NCBI GenBank assembly: GCA_014871385.1
Contig: CM026428.1
Span: 16,980,830-17,044,829 of the forward strand
DNA: 64,000 nucleotides
Origin: Ceratodon purpureus
Lineage: Eukaryota > Streptophyta > Bryopsida > Pseudoditrichales > Ditrichaceae
Direction of reading: 5' to 3'
Shown: positions 34,190 to 47,800 of the stretch, one piece after another
Numbering within the stretch: position 1 is the first letter of the stretch
Layout of the letters: the number at the start of each line of letters is the position of its first letter
Made by a program: the position numbers and the translations under genes
The notes under the pieces: generated by a model
Database searches by the model: none
What the model saw: the letters and a program-made list of their open reading frames with translations, nothing else
What the model was told of the DNA's origin: nothing

Positions 34190-35001
34190 TTACTTCAAAT
34201 TCTCATTTTGAGTTTTTGCTCTACTTAAAGTTGAATTTTCACTTTGGCGTAACCTTGGGACTTTGTTGTTAGTCACAAGATATCCGTGACGTTTTGTTTG
34301 CATTGACATTGCAGGCGTAAACAACGTGGCTACTCTAGCAAGATAGTTGTTCATATGAACCGTTAGACTGTTACTGTACGATGGAGATATGGACATCCGG
34401 GATTCTCTTTGACACAAAAGATCACCATGCATTGGGGTAACTTGTTTATATTCATCAACCTTCTTTTTGAAACATCTTGGTCGATAGTGATTATGTTACT
34501 TCTTTAACAAAGCATTGGATGAGCTTACAATCTGCAATCCCTCCTCCGTCTGTGTAGTTTGTTGAAGAATGTTGTTAGAGAGGAAGGCACTTGAGGAGCA
34601 GAAGACATCGGAGAAGACAAAAAGGGTGTAAATGTTGTTTGTAATGGAGTCATACTCTACCAAATAAGCGTAGCACTTGTTTGGTAGACACCAAATCTTG
34701 AGGGTTGTCCCGACCTTGTTGTTAGGAAGCAAGATGTTTGTATTTGATAGAAGGTTGGTTCTCACAAAAGTTGCTACCTTGTCTGTGTAGAAGGTCGTCA
34801 TGTGCATGCTTCTACTCCCGCATCTTGCACCACTATTGTCCATTTATCCTCTAGGATTGCGGTCACGATATTGAAGCAATCCAGCGTATCCCTAATCGAA
34901 GTGTCGACTAGAAAAATAACCACAACGAGGCTCAATCTCAATGCCATTGTTGTTTGCAAACATACATGTAGGAAGTGGTCTATTAAGTAATGATCCAACA
35001 C
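34190..35001 (-). pseudogene. Possible second piggyBac-like transposase remnant
   Basis: Minus-strand fragments at 35001-34798, 34843-34496 and 34432-34190. In order they contain VGTTLKIWCLPNKCYAYLVEYD, similar in pattern to the piggyBac KPxxxGIKxW...YxLxxEVY block, and VHMNNYLARVATLF followed by GYLVTNNKVPRL, similar to the DNFFTSxxLF...GTxRxNRxGxP block, with Asn for the catalytic Asp. The similarity is weak and based on pattern only. If correct, it is much older than the copy at 29725-31475. Confidence 0.35.
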
Positions 35002-35439
35002 TATAAGAAACCAGTGTTTTTAGTAACATCTTCAGTCATGTCTCGAGAGACATGTAGACATTCGAATTTACATCCGTCTGACGTACTAAGGTGAGTGACG
35101 CGCAGTACTGCGTGGGGACATCACTAGAAACGTGTGGACATCCCTGTAACACACGATTTTTGGTGATTTTGGAAGGCTAAAAATGGTGTTGACTGGGCGC
35201 AAGGTCGATGACACCTAAGCGGTAAATGACGCGTAGTGCCACATGGTTGGAAATTTCATCCTCTTCAATGGTGATGTGGAACATGACGTGGTCCCGCCAT
35301 ACGCTGACATGGCGTCTAATAAGGACTTGATAAAGAATGACGTGGCGTGCCACATTAGCAAAGTTCTGCGTGGTTTCCATTTCAAAATCATGTTCGCTAG
35401 AACATTACTAGAAACATTGATCATATGCACGTTCTGAAA

Positions 35440-36815
35440 GTGAACGTTCTTAGCTATATGTATTCATTCTACATATGTAAAGGAGAGGTTTAATTAAGGT
35501 TCTTGCTTTCTAGATAAGCCAACTCAAAATGCAATTGAGAAGGTCATTTGCAAGGGCTTACAAATGTGATATGTGAAGAATGCCTTATCATTTGGTAATG
35601 TTCTATGCCAAACCTGAAAAGAGGTTTGAATAAGCATAGAAAGGTGTGTAATAGCTCGGTGAAACTTTTTTTGGCACCAAAAGAGGAGCTTGAAAAAGGT
35701 CTCTTCTATACCTTGTAACTATTTGAAGAGACCAAATTGCAAAAAAGACTATATTAAAACAAAATTCCAAACATCTTTTTTAAACTTTAAAGGTCTTTGC
35801 CAATAAGTCTAATGAAGATCTATTTTTCTATCCTTAATATAAAGTATCTTAAAAACCTTTTTTTGAATAAACTATGTCTTGTGTTATAATGTGATATAAT
35901 TATATTCTATAAATTTATCAAAACATGACCAATAAAAATACAAAATATTTTTGATCAAATCAAAATCTTCAATACCAAATTTTCTAAAGAAAATCCCTTT
36001 ATAAGAATTTGTCATTGGTAAAAAAATCACAAATGTGTCTCATTTATTCCTTTGGAATGTCCTGTTTTTTTTCTTTCAAAGACACAAGTACAAAAGCACA
36101 ATCATGTTTCAATTTTACATCTTTTATTTATTTTTAAATTGAAAGCAAAGATTTAAAAGTCAAAACTCTTTAGTACTTCTTATCTATAAAGGTCATGTCA
36201 AAAATTCACAACCACACTTCATCCTTTTGAAGATGTTTAACTTCCACTTCACTTATCATGTTTGGGTAATAGTTTAATTTTTGTGCAGCTTTAATTTTTT
36301 CATATTCATCAATTGGTCATCTAATCAATAAAAACACGACAAAAGGGCATATATCAACCATTTAACTAAATCAATCACATTTATGATTTGTTCCAATCAT
36401 ACGCTATAAAACACTAAAATCCAAGGTTTATGGTTTTGATTAATTTTACATACAAGACATTATCATCCTTCAATATTAGCTTTAAAATGAATTCTACAAA
36501 TTTCCAATTTAAAGTTGAGTCTAAAAGACTTAATTTTTAAATAAAAAATTTCAATAAAAAAACGTCAAGTTAAAGAATCTTCCTTGTCAACCATAGAATG
36601 AAATGTAAATCATACGTAAAAAAGGAAAAAGAAGAACCAGCTAAATTTGGATTTTAGATTCAAATATGATTATAGAAAAAAATAAAAATTTGAAAGACGG
36701 CAGATCAAATCAACTGTAACATGATTGCCCAAGCCTTAACTTTTGTAAAGAAAGAATTTAGAAATGCCAACAGAGAAGCCAATATACAGTACAGGAGAGG
36801 CCAATATAGAAGGCA
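35440..36815. other. AT-rich intergenic, no gene seen
   Basis: About 1.4 kb of A/T-rich sequence with no open frame of interest on either strand. It ends at the MITE upstream of ATXR2. Confidence 0.6.
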
Positions 36816-36818
36816 TTA

Positions 36819-37082
36819 GAGCATCCCCAGTAAGGCCTGAACCGTAAACCTGTAATCGGAAAGATGTAGAAAGACGTGAATTGCGGTTCAGGCCAAGCCT
36901 GTATTCGAGCTTGTAAGTCTGAAATTTACAGGTCGAAACCTCATTTTGGAAGGTTTTTTGGGGCAAACCTGTAAATCTGTAAACGGTTTTGGAATGTTTT
37001 GCTTCAGAAAGGCACTCAGGTTTGGGAGAACGACGTTCTCATAAATGGAGGCTTACAGGTTTACAGCTTACTGGGGATGCTC
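36819..37082. mobile_element. Tourist-like (PIF/Harbinger) MITE, copy 1, 264 bp
   Basis: The ends are GAGCATCCCCAGTAAG and its inverse CTTACTGGGGATGCTC, flanked by TTA on both sides (36816-36818 and 37083-37085). The TIR and the TWA-type 3-bp target duplication are characteristic of Tourist MITEs. A related copy lies at 59963-60231. The insertion ends 190-205 bp upstream of the ATXR2 start codons. A phrase GAGGCCAATATAGA occurs on both sides (about 36797 and 37098), suggesting insertion into a pre-existing repeat. Confidence 0.9.
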
Positions 37083-37249
37083 TTATAGAGGTCAGTGTAG
37101 AGGCCAATATAGAGAGCACTGCTGGGGACCCAGCAGCTGGTTGGGAAGCTGGTTGGGACGAGAGTGGAGAGTGGAGAGTGGAGACCTGTCTTGTCGTGTA
37201 TTTGCCGCGAATTGAATTCAATTGATCCAGCTGCCGCCTGCCGCCTGCA

Positions 37250-37380
37250 GGGAGGGAGGGAGGGAGGGAGGATGGAGTCCCAAGGAGATGGCGCTGCTCA
37301 TAGCATTTTGCAGCAACTGCTGGCTCGCCCTTTTCCTCATGTCATGCAGGTCTGCTCTGCTCTGCTCTGCTCTGCTCTGG
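37250..37380. repeat. GGGA and CTCTG microsatellites at the ATXR2 start
   Basis: A (GGGA)n run of about five units (37251-37270) abuts the first ATG. A (CTCTG)n run of about six units (37351-37379) fills the start of intron 1. Confidence 0.9.
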
Positions 37381-40300
37381 TTTGGTTTGCTCTAGTTTTC
37401 TCACGACTCCCGTTTGTTTGTTGTATGCAATCTCAGGACTGAATTTTGACAATTAGGGTTTCAGAACGAATCTGTTCTTTTTATTTTTTATTGTTTGAGG
37501 GCCGAGGTTCAAGTGTTTTGCAATTTTTTCCTGTTAGTTAGTTTGTTTGTTTTCAGGCTAGTTTTTACGGAATGAGAGGATACGCATATTTTGCGAAATA
37601 TTAGATTTTACACTGCAATGTTTTCACTTGGTTTGCAGAAGTATTATGGCGAGCTTTCGACTGGGACTGCAAGTACGCGTTATCGATGGCGAAATGGGAA
37701 AAGGTATGAATTCGTGTATTTGGTGAATCATTCCTGAATAGGAAGGTGAAATTTTTCTTGGGAGACGATTTTATTTTATAGTTTGTGATTTTGGAATAGG
37801 TTTTGCTTCTGTTCAGATGAAAACAAGTGCGCGATGTCGTTCACGAATTTTAGGGTATAGGATTTATGACTGGTCTGAAGTGTCATTGTTTACGATTGCA
37901 GGTGTTTTCGCGGATAAAGATTTTAGTTCCGAGGGGTTAGTACTGCGAGAAGCGCCGCTCGTAGGCGCTCAACACTCCCGCAACAAGGTACGTGTTTTAG
38001 TTGTTGACGTCCCGAGTGTTTTGAATGTGGAGGTCTAACTCAAACACTTAAACTAAACTTGAGTGGGAGCAGAGAGACGCTATGGTGTGCAGTCATTGCT
38101 TTCGGTATGTCGGCTCCATTGAGCAGCAGTTAGCACGGCGTCTTCTTCAAAACGATGGAGGTTTGCTGAGCTCTGAACTTTCAATTTTTTGCTGCTGATT
38201 CATAGCTTTCACATTTGCTCGTGATAAATCTACATGACCTTGGAATTCAGGAAGAAACTCAAAAGTGAGCATTGATAAAATTGTTATTACTCACTTCAAG
38301 TTACCCTCCGCATCTCATATTTACAAGGTTCATAGGTTCGTGCAGACACAACACGATTTATGTTATTTCATATTTTCGTGTTGTATTTGCATGTATTACC
38401 ACACGTTTGATGCAAAAAAAAAAAAAAAAAAAAAAAAAAACAGTGTCGTTCCAATGTTTACTAAAAATGTATGATCAATGTACTTTAATCGTACAAATAT
38501 GATCCGACAACCACACTGATAACTGAATCACGTTACTAGAATGGTACATTATTGATAGGTATTGTTTTGCACTGATTTTGTACATAGAATGCACGTAACA
38601 TGTGCAAAGATGGCACGACCTCCATACACGAAAACAATGCGATAACAAGTGTTTTTACGTGGCAAGCTACATTTGTAGATCATGTGAGCAGTTCGAAGCT
38701 AGACTATGAAAAGACATTGTGGGCAGTAATTCTCGAGCTTGTCTGCCACAGAAGAGGATGCGAGTGACGATGTTATGGATAGCGATGGAGAGCCAACAAC
38801 TTCGATGGACGACGAAGAGCGAGATGAAGTTGGAGGAGAAGACATGGATGAGAATGATGAGCATTGTGGATGCAGTGGGAACTCTAAAATGAAGAAAGCA
38901 CTTCCATCAGATGCAAGATCTGCTCTTGCCCGCGGGGCCCTTGTGCTTCCTTACAGCAACCAATTCCCATTACCACCTGTTGTGACATGCAAGGGTGGTT
39001 GCCAAGATGACGTTCATTGCAGGTTGCTATTCCTATTTCGAACCACTTGTGCATGGATCCATCTCAGAAGACATGAAATGCTAAGGGATTAGTGATGAAG
39101 AAGAATTTGAAGTTGTGAGATTTACGAAAACCTCACTTTTTATTGTTTTGATAATTGATGTCAGCTTGTTGCATAATAGCGACATGTGTGCAGATGCAGC
39201 TTGGGCAGCGTACCACAGCTTACTATGCACTGGCCCTTCTTCACATTGCAAGAACACTGATGCTTTGGTCAGCTTCAAGGAGTTCGCAGATGGTATGCCT
39301 TGTTTTGGACGTATTGCGTTTTAAAACAGTGTCGTAGAAATCTCCCTACAAGACATGTCCTAGTACTCTAATTATTATTCGTACAGTATATCTATAAAAG
39401 GACAGTAATTGCTTGTTATTGGTGCAGTTGCTGTTCAAGCACTTCCTGTAACTTCACAGGACGACTCTCAGATGTATATTAGTCTGAGGATTTTCTTTAA
39501 CTAGGATTCCCTCTTATGCTCTTTATGGAGCAAGTCTTGACGAATAATTGTGGCTCTTGTATTGGGACGGACAACAGAAACAAATGACATCTTTCACATA
39601 GCCGCTCAGGTACATCTATCCATCTTAACCTAGTTCTGTAACAGTTGTTTTTTTGTCGATATCACTGTTTCAAACTAGAAAAGTATGTAGAAGTCACGTC
39701 TTACACCAGTTTCTTTAACAGGTCATTGCTGGAACCTTGTTAAGAGCCCGGAAACTTGAGAGTACTATCAGAGGCAAGCATGAGTCAGCTTTGCTAAGGG
39801 CATGGGAGCCTTTCGCCATGAGCTTCAAACTCCTGTAAGTATGGCTACAATATTAAGAATTTTTGGTGGCGGTTTCAGTTTCTGATACTTCTAGAAACCC
39901 AATGGCTAAGTTCTGAACTGCTCTTGCAACAGCATATGAGGGTATTGTAGATCTAAATCTGGTTTATCTTCATATGCAGATGGTGGGAAACAGTAGCTTT
40001 GCCATCCGATGTGGATCCAGTTGATGAGCGACAGTTTCGGAATCAGATGAAGGAAATTGCTGCCCAGGTATTCATTTGAGTCTATGCTTGAAGATTCTCC
40101 ACTGCTTGCCTCATAGAATCGTATGAAAATGGAGTGTGCTTTTCATTCGTTCTCCTTCCCAGATGATGCTAGTAGTTCTTATCAGAGAATTCCTTAGTGA
40201 ATTTGTTTTCAATATGCGATTTTCAAATAACATAATGATAATGTTACTTGTGCAGTCATTATCTTTACTGAAAAGCGCGATTTGTGAGGAAAACTATGCG

Positions 40301-42280
40301 CCTTGTATCCTCTTTAACTTTTTGATGCGAGGAACCTCTACAGAATAGACACTACCAGATCTTATTAGATGTCGTGGCAATCATAACCTCTTACTTCACT
40401 TTAGGAGCGATCAGAAATTGCAACATTTTAATAAGGTAGGTTAAAACTGCATGCAGTTTTTTTCTTTTCTTTGTATGACTTTTCCTTAACTCGTGCACGT
40501 GAATAGTATTCTCTTTGGAGATTTATGGACATATAATTGGCATGTTTGAGTTGAACAATTTGTAAGTCTCTTACCTTGTATAAGAATGCTGAAATAAGGC
40601 AGGAACCCATTCCCGTGGCTAGAATACAATTTTTTTCAAAGTCTATTATCATAGGGTGAGTAATACGGTGGCTTTCAAGAGTGTTGTTGGCGTGGGGTTT
40701 GTCTGTAAAAGGTCTCCACCCAAAAGGGTTCCCTATCTTACATCGGTTATTTCTGGATCATGCATGAAGCGTGCAGATGTCTTGCTTTCAACTTCTTTTT
40801 GTTTGGATGTCATATATTTTTCGATTATTGTGCTTGTAAAGAGTCCAACCTTTTACTGTTCTCCTTTCTCTTTCAGGGAGATTGTTGTGGCGTCACCTGT
40901 TGAAGAGTATTTTCTGTACATCGACGACCTTCCTCCAGCTGCCAAGGTCGCGTCTTCTTGATGTTTTTCTTTTTCTTTGTTGTTGTTTGTGTTTGTTATT
41001 TGTTGTGTTATTCTTCATCTACTGTATGAGGTTATCTGGGTTTTCATGTCAGGCTATTTCACAAGTAGGAAAACCCCAAGGGACGTACTAGAAAACCTAG
41101 CCGTGTTATGATTGGCAAGGTTTACATTAGAAACCACTTTAAGTGGCGTTATAATTGGCAAGGTTTTAATGTGGTTAGGAGTTTTTATTACCTTTGGGGG
41201 TGGGTTCTCTAGTAGTATTTTGTAACAAAGTGAATGCGGATCATTGAGGAAAGTTGATGTCTGCAGGCAGAGGCGGAAGTTTACACTAAGCCATTCTTGG
41301 ATGCTTTAGGTGATGACTATGCCGCCTACTGTCAAGGTGCGTTTCTTTCCTACACTACTTAGCGGCCGAGAATATGACAGATTAAATTCGTTTGAATATT
41401 CTATATGCTGTTTTCTTTTCATTTCATTCTGAATGGAAACTTGAAATATCTGGTCTGAGTTTGCCTCGAGCACATGCAATGTACTCACCAAAAATGGCTT
41501 TCAACTTGTCCATCATACAGGGTCAGGCCTTTATTCGTTGCAAAGCTGCATGAATCACTCTTGCCGGCCAAATGCCAAGGCGTTCAAGATAGATGAGGTG
41601 AACAGCCACTGTCACTACCTTTGGTTCATCTGCAGCATGTTTGATTGCAACAATGGGTTCACTAGAATTACATTGTTTCAGGAACTTTAAAACATCATCA
41701 TAAAGAGAATCCTCTCCATGACTCATGGGGAGGTCACAGTGATCATACGGAGGCCTATTCCATTCGTTTTTTTATTTGAAAGACATGAATGGATTATTTT
41801 AAGAACTATTACACAACATCATGAAGAAAATCATGGAGAAAAAGTTATTTATGACGTCTAAAAGTCTTTGGAACAGTTAATTTTACTGAATACCTTGTTT
41901 AATGCAGATATCAAGCATATGATACACGGAGATCTTCTGTCCCATACTGTAAAATCATATGATCATTAATCTTTTTTGGTGTGCATGTACGCAGGATCGA
42001 GATGGACACGCAGTGCTACTTACTACAAGACCCATCAGAAAAGGCGAAGAGGTATGTCATCATTCACAAGTCTAAACTTGTGGACTAAACTTGTGGACTA
42101 CTCTTGCATCTTCATGCTGCAGAATCTGTGAGGAGCTTATATTGTGCTGTGTGGTGCCATCTTTATTTTCAGGCGACAATCTCATACATTCATGAGGATG
42201 CCTCTTTGGACGAGAGGAGGGCTGCACTTGCAGACTACGCTTTTGTGTGTCGTTGTTCTCGATGTTTGGAAGAGAGCTAA
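37288..42280 (+). CDS. ATXR2: SET/MYND-type histone methyltransferase, ATXR2 orthologue (467 aa)
   Basis: Sixteen exons: 37288(or 37272)-37349, 37639-37703, 37902-37987, 38073-38160, 38752-39022, 39180-39292, 39578-39609, 39722-39834, 39980-40067, 40256-40304, 40507-40561, 40877-40946, 41267-41336, 41521-41597, 41995-42051, 42173-42280. From ATG 37288 they give one open frame of 467 codons, close to ATXR2 (~470 aa). The SET domain starts at MGKGVFADKDF and is split by a MYND-like zinc finger (VCSHCFRYVGSIE; CKGGCQDDVHC; HSLLCTG). The SET core follows: ASPVEEYFLYIDDLP, QSCMNHSCRPNAKAF (NHS motif), ATISYIHED and post-SET CRCSRCLEE. Family members methylate histone H3 lysines in the nucleus. The N terminus is ambiguous: ATG 37272 (MESQGDGAAHSILQQLL) looks more family-like but is out of frame by one base with exon 3 onward, whereas ATG 37288 is in frame but encodes a hydrophobic leader. 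Confidence 0.9.
38414..38440. repeat. Poly-A tract in ATXR2 intron 4
   Basis: Twenty-seven consecutive A preceded by TGATGC, inside the long intron between exons 4 and 5. It could mark the 3' end of a small retroposon on the plus strand; no flanking duplication was identified. Confidence 0.8.
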
Positions 42281-42605
42281 AATCATGTGCATTGCCTCAC
42301 CACAAGCAAATTTCTGATAATTTAATGAGAGCATTTGGTTCCTACCTTCTCTTTATATAGAACTACCAGGTCAAGTGTCTTTTGTGGCACGCATAGAAAA
42401 TATCAGCTTGTCAGAAGCCTATGTGGCTCCTAGCAGCCTTGAGGCCAATTTTTGCCAGAATTCTACCTGATTTTGGGAGTGGCTATGTTAACACTAAATA
42501 AAATGGACCAAAAAGTGAATGAAATTACCATCTTGTCAAAAAAAAAAAACTTGAATAGTAAGTATTTGGATGAAAGTGCCTTATAATAGACAATTTTATA
42601 GATGA

Positions 42606-42674
<69 letters not shown>

Positions 42675-44887
42675 GATAATTCTGTCCATTCTTTCCTTTC
42701 TTTCCTTTCTTTCCTGCCTTGGCTATGTTAAAAGATGTCAATAGAATAACAAAGTTTATTTGGTAGTTCCTATGTTTTTTTATCATTATTCTTTAAGGCC
42801 ACTTTATACCTATAGGTTAGGCCAATTCATTGTGAAAAAGGCTTGAGATCTTCACTTGTGATTGGTCAAAGTGTTGAAATCGGCCCCAACTATTTTATAC
42901 CTAAAGCCTAGGTTAATTTGGTGATATGAATTTTTTACGGTAAAAAATGATGGTCTCATATGAATTGAGCGCATTGAATTGGGTGTATCTAAAATCAAAA
43001 AGGCCAATTCTTGGCCTTGGGATTAATGTCAAATTTTAATAAGAAAAACCTCTTTTATGTAAAAAAATTATTTTCTTCAATAATTAAATCCGTTAGATTA
43101 TATAGAAATCTAAACAACTCTTTTGAATAAACTCTCGATTTTAATCCTTTTGACATAAATTGATTGTATTATTTTTCTAAAAATCATAATAGCCTATTTT
43201 GAAAATTCAAACCGTTCAAAGAATAGCCAACTTGTTCAAGAACTATGAATAATTTTAGTAAGTGAAAAATGTCCAATCTGGTTGAGATTTGAATAGGTTT
43301 AATCTACTCGAATTTGTTGTCCAATATATGGACGATGGTGTATTAAAAAGGTTAAGTATCGATTTGTATAATTTGATGGTAGATCCATGCTAAGACTTTA
43401 TGAATATTTTTGTAATCACATCTATGAAACATTATGAGTATTCTTGGTAATGTATAAGAGCATTGTAAATTCTATTAAGGGAAGGCAGCACTCACAGAGG
43501 CTACTGAATGTTATGAACTTTTCGTAATGTTTGCCTTGTAGGAAGAAAAGTGGCAATGTGAGACCAGAAGTAGAGTGGAGAACGATATTTGCAGACACAA
43601 TACATGATAATACAATGACAACAAAAGAACAATATGCTAGCCCTCTATAAAAATTGCACCTTCACAATTGAAGATGTTATACACAGCTAGAAGGTGAGTA
43701 ATATACAAGAAAGAATTCATAGATCTTAGCTCCCAAGCCCTGGTTGAGTGGATGTCTTTGAAGCAAGAAGAATAAGCATGTGATTGCGTATTCTTTGAAA
43801 TAAGGAATTGAATGTAGTGAAATAGGTAATGTGATTGCATTTTTATTATTTTTTCTAGGCATTTGATCGATTGGAAATTGAAGTTGAAGTTGGATTCTTG
43901 AAATTTTTGAAGGTGGTATGGCTAGATTTTCCATTAAGTTTTGTTGTCGGAAATTGAAATACACGCGGATCACGAACAAGGCCGGTTCAAGAGAAAGGAG
44001 TGCAATGGAGGAGCTAAGGAGGCAACATCAAAGGTTAAGTAGGAGCTAAGGAGGCAACCAACTATAGAGGAGCATGATGGAGAAGGTGCGGAGGAATAGA
44101 AGAGGAAATTGAACAAAAAAAGGAGAACAAAGGGGAGGAGAAAAACTCATCCACAAATCAAGTTGCTCGAGCGGGAATCTGCCAACAATATAATGCTTGT
44201 TGAAGATGTATTAGATAGACCCCATGTTATTGTAGAAATTGGTACAATCCACGGTAATAACAAAACTATGATTCAAATCACATAGACAATGACTAGGTCA
44301 AATATCCTTTTAGACACATCAATCTTATCCACATAATCAAAAATCAAAAATTCATGTAAACATTTAAATATGCTTAAAATGCAAAACAATTCCCCTTGAT
44401 ATGGTCAATTCTATATGATGGAATACTTAGAGCTTACTCTTAAATAATGAACTATATGAACTATGTGCACCACATTCTCTAAAGTAAAATATTTTATGTA
44501 CATAATCTAAAGTCCCCTAGTTTTTCTCACACCAAGGATATAAATAGCAAACCACCACTACCGTTTGTCCAAAAATAATTCTTAAAATGGAAAACATAAA
44601 AACTAATATATTATAAAAATAAGAAATTAAATATTGAAATAATTTGATGTATCTAAGACATTTTAGGTCATCTTTAGTGATTTTCTCCAAAGAAACAAAA
44701 ATCAAGAAATTCAATAATTGGAAGGTGAACCTTATTTCTTCAAAATAAATAATTATTCGTGTGGCAGGCCCCTGCTATGAGCCAATACCAGATGCACAAA
44801 TTCTTCGTAATATGTACTAGTCAAGCTTTGTTAAGTACATGATACCAAAATTACAAGTGAATTTCTTAATCTTTGACAATCAACACA
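42281..44887. other. Intergenic between convergent genes, with (TA)n microsatellite
   Basis: This separates the 3' ends of ATXR2 (+) and the methyltransferase-like gene (-). It holds a (TA)n tract at 42608-42672 (about 32 units), a (TTTCC) run near 42693-42713, and a local duplication of GGAGCTAAGGAGGCAAC at about 44013 and 44044. I see no gene. Confidence 0.65.
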
Positions 44888-47800
44888 CTAGCGAACTTTG
44901 GATGGCCTCACCCTCTCCTGAACAACTTGGAATCCACGAGATACACGCTTGGAGAAGTCAAACTGAGCGCTGAGAACCTTCTGAACGTATTTTGACTCAG
45001 CTTTCACTTTCTCAACAAACATCTGCTTCTCCCGAGTCTGATGCTGGTTGTGTGAGTATGGTCGAGACTCAAAATGTTTACTGTAGACAGCGAGGCCTCT
45101 TGATGCTACCAGGCAAATGTTTCCTTGTGAAGGAACCGCAACTGTAAATGCCATGCCTCCGCTTGGGCCAATGCCAGTCGCTGGAGAAAGCAAAGCATCT
45201 CTGCAAATGTAGCACCATTTACGTCAGAATCACAACTCGTGATTCGCTGTTAAGGTAATATACTGTTAGAAAGGTTTGACTGTCCAAAACATGCTTCTGA
45301 ATGTTCGCCAATCACAAGTAACGACCACCAACAAGTAGAAAATTTCACTTCATTTGCAAGCCATGAATTATACCGATAAGCCCAACAGGCTTCTTGAATT
45401 TTTCTTCCTTGGGGTAAGGAGGGGTCAAAACCGGGTCCATACTGTCCTGTCGCTTTCTCCAAGATGGAAGGTAGAGGTGCGTCCGTGTGCAAGTTGACCT
45501 GCATCATTCAGAGTAGCTCTCAATTAATATGATCATTACCAGAGAAGATAAGGCAGTCTGCTATACTAGACGACCTCCGGATTCGTCACAAAATATCAGT
45601 AACCCCACAGAACCGACTGGTTTCGAAGTAAGAAAAAAGGCACAGTTAATAGCGAATCTTTTGAACGAGATAATTTGAACGCACATTTTTGCGGTATGAG
45701 CATACAGAAGGGGTTCAATCAACATCACCTATCACTCATATCATTCTAATTCGTTCCTAAGAACTAGCCCAACAACAGGGCAATGCATAGAGAAAGCTTA
45801 CAAGAGACAGTAATGAATGAAGGCTTAAAGACGTACCACGACAGTCCCGTGTTTGGGGTGCAACAACTGACTCAAAAATGTCAAAAAGGGTCCATTTCTC
45901 TTCCATAGTTGGGTGGGTACAACATCTTCACCATCAAAAGCGTCCACAAAAACCAGATCATAGTGCTGACGGGTTGTACGCTCCTTGTCAGACTCCTTCC
46001 GTCCTAAATCTTCAACAAAAGCCTCTCCATCAGCCTCAAAAACTGTGATCCTATTTGAAGTACTTTCCCACAACACTTCCTGACTTCCATCATGCTCTTG
46101 TCTTGCATGCGTATCTCCTCCTGTGCCCGGATGTAAATGCAAATAGCTTTCCGTTGCATGTTTCGGGGAACGCACAGAACTATGAAACGCTTTTGGTTGC
46201 AAACGATGGACCTTACAAGGGGGAAACCCCATGGTCTCTATAGCTGCCTCTATGACAGCACCATCAATCTCAACCACATCCAAGGTTGCACCTGAGAATG
46301 GAAACTCCGTCAGTGTTAAAGAGTACGAGTTAAGTCATAGTTAAGAAGAACGCGGTCACCTAACATCCATTAGCCAACAAAGGAGCTAAAATAGTAATCA
46401 CTATCATTTGTAAGACACAAGTCTTAAGTGTCACACTAAAGCCCAAGAGTGAAGATCGTCTTCTCGAAAACATCTGTACAGAAGTCAGCAGCGGTATTCA
46501 AATCACATTTTGCTGCTATGGCATGTCGCATTTGTCCGTGCTTAACCAATGAAGTGAGGATATGGTAACAGAATGCTCAGAGCTCCTGGATCTGTAAGTG
46601 AAAAGCAGTATGCCGAGATGTTTATAATTGAAATATACATACATACTTACCAGGCAAGTTGTGGGCCAGAAAGAGTGGCAGACTCCCTCCTCCAAGTCCG
46701 ATGCACAGAATTCGCATATCCATTGATCTGTGGGTCACCTGCTCCAAACTATAACTAGCTAGACTCATCGTTGTGAGCCCCACAGATAACATACTTTTCA
46801 CATCTGCAATCACAAATGCAACTACATAAAGAAAAGGAAGTGTGCAGAGTTATGGAGGATAGGCATTGATAACTTCCTATCCAAGACACTAAATAGCAAA
46901 CCTAGCTTAGAAGTCTCGCACGTGAGTAACAAGGCGGTCCCTAATCGTATTTCTGAGGTTTGTTAGACTATCGTTAATACAAACATTTTGAAATGTTGAA
47001 CACAAAAGACTCACATTCGAAAGCAATGCAGTTTGGTTGTTGAACCAGGAAGACTTCCGAAGGATTTTTATCATTGCTTACGGCCATGACTTTTGCGACG
47101 CTTTGGCGGGTCACGGAATTAAAACGAAGCACACGCCAGTCGTATCCATGCACCTTAAATTGCCCAAGACCACGGATGGCCCTCCCCAACTGGGCCTGTC
47201 TCTGTTGCAGATCCCGCTCTATCGCTGTCCAGCACTCTGGTCTCTTTTATGATGCCCCCAGATCACAGATGTCAATGGTCAGAAAATTTCAAGTGTGCCA
47301 AAATTGCACGACGAAGGTACCGGTATGCAGCTAGCAACGACAACTGAACAGTCTTCTTACACATGCAGGCTGACGCGATCTTATTGCGCGGATACCAGAA
47401 AGTCTCATATAAACCCTCGAGAATTCTAGCAGCTGGATTCCTTAAAGTCAGAAAACTTCACAAGAAATTAGAATTCCATGTCAAGTTTTGTGGCATGCCC
47501 AGCACTCTGAAGCATAGAATATCCATAGCTTAAATAATCCCATGTCCATATGTTAGAAACAATCCCAATTTTGGATATTGTCAATCGACCAACGATTTAA
47601 AATCACAATTTCCTTAACACCCGACTTAATAAAAACAACAAAGAGTTTGTCATAGAATGGGACATCCTCGGAATCCAGAAGAAGAAAAGAAAGGTAAAGC
47701 GAGGGCATCTTACCGGTGTAGAGGCAGGATGAGAAGTGACCGATATAACACCATTTCCGATGGTGGATTGAGATTCGAAAACAGTCTCTCCAGCATTCCG

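Noticed and set aside
35037..35054. Palindrome CATGTCTCGAGAGACATG as a regulatory site
   Set aside because: Only an 8-bp stem in gene-free DNA; expected by chance at this scale.
34999..35440. CACTATAAGAAACCAGTG as a possible third CACTA terminus
   Set aside because: One mismatch to the usual end and no matching inverse end (TTCTTRTAGTG) found nearby.
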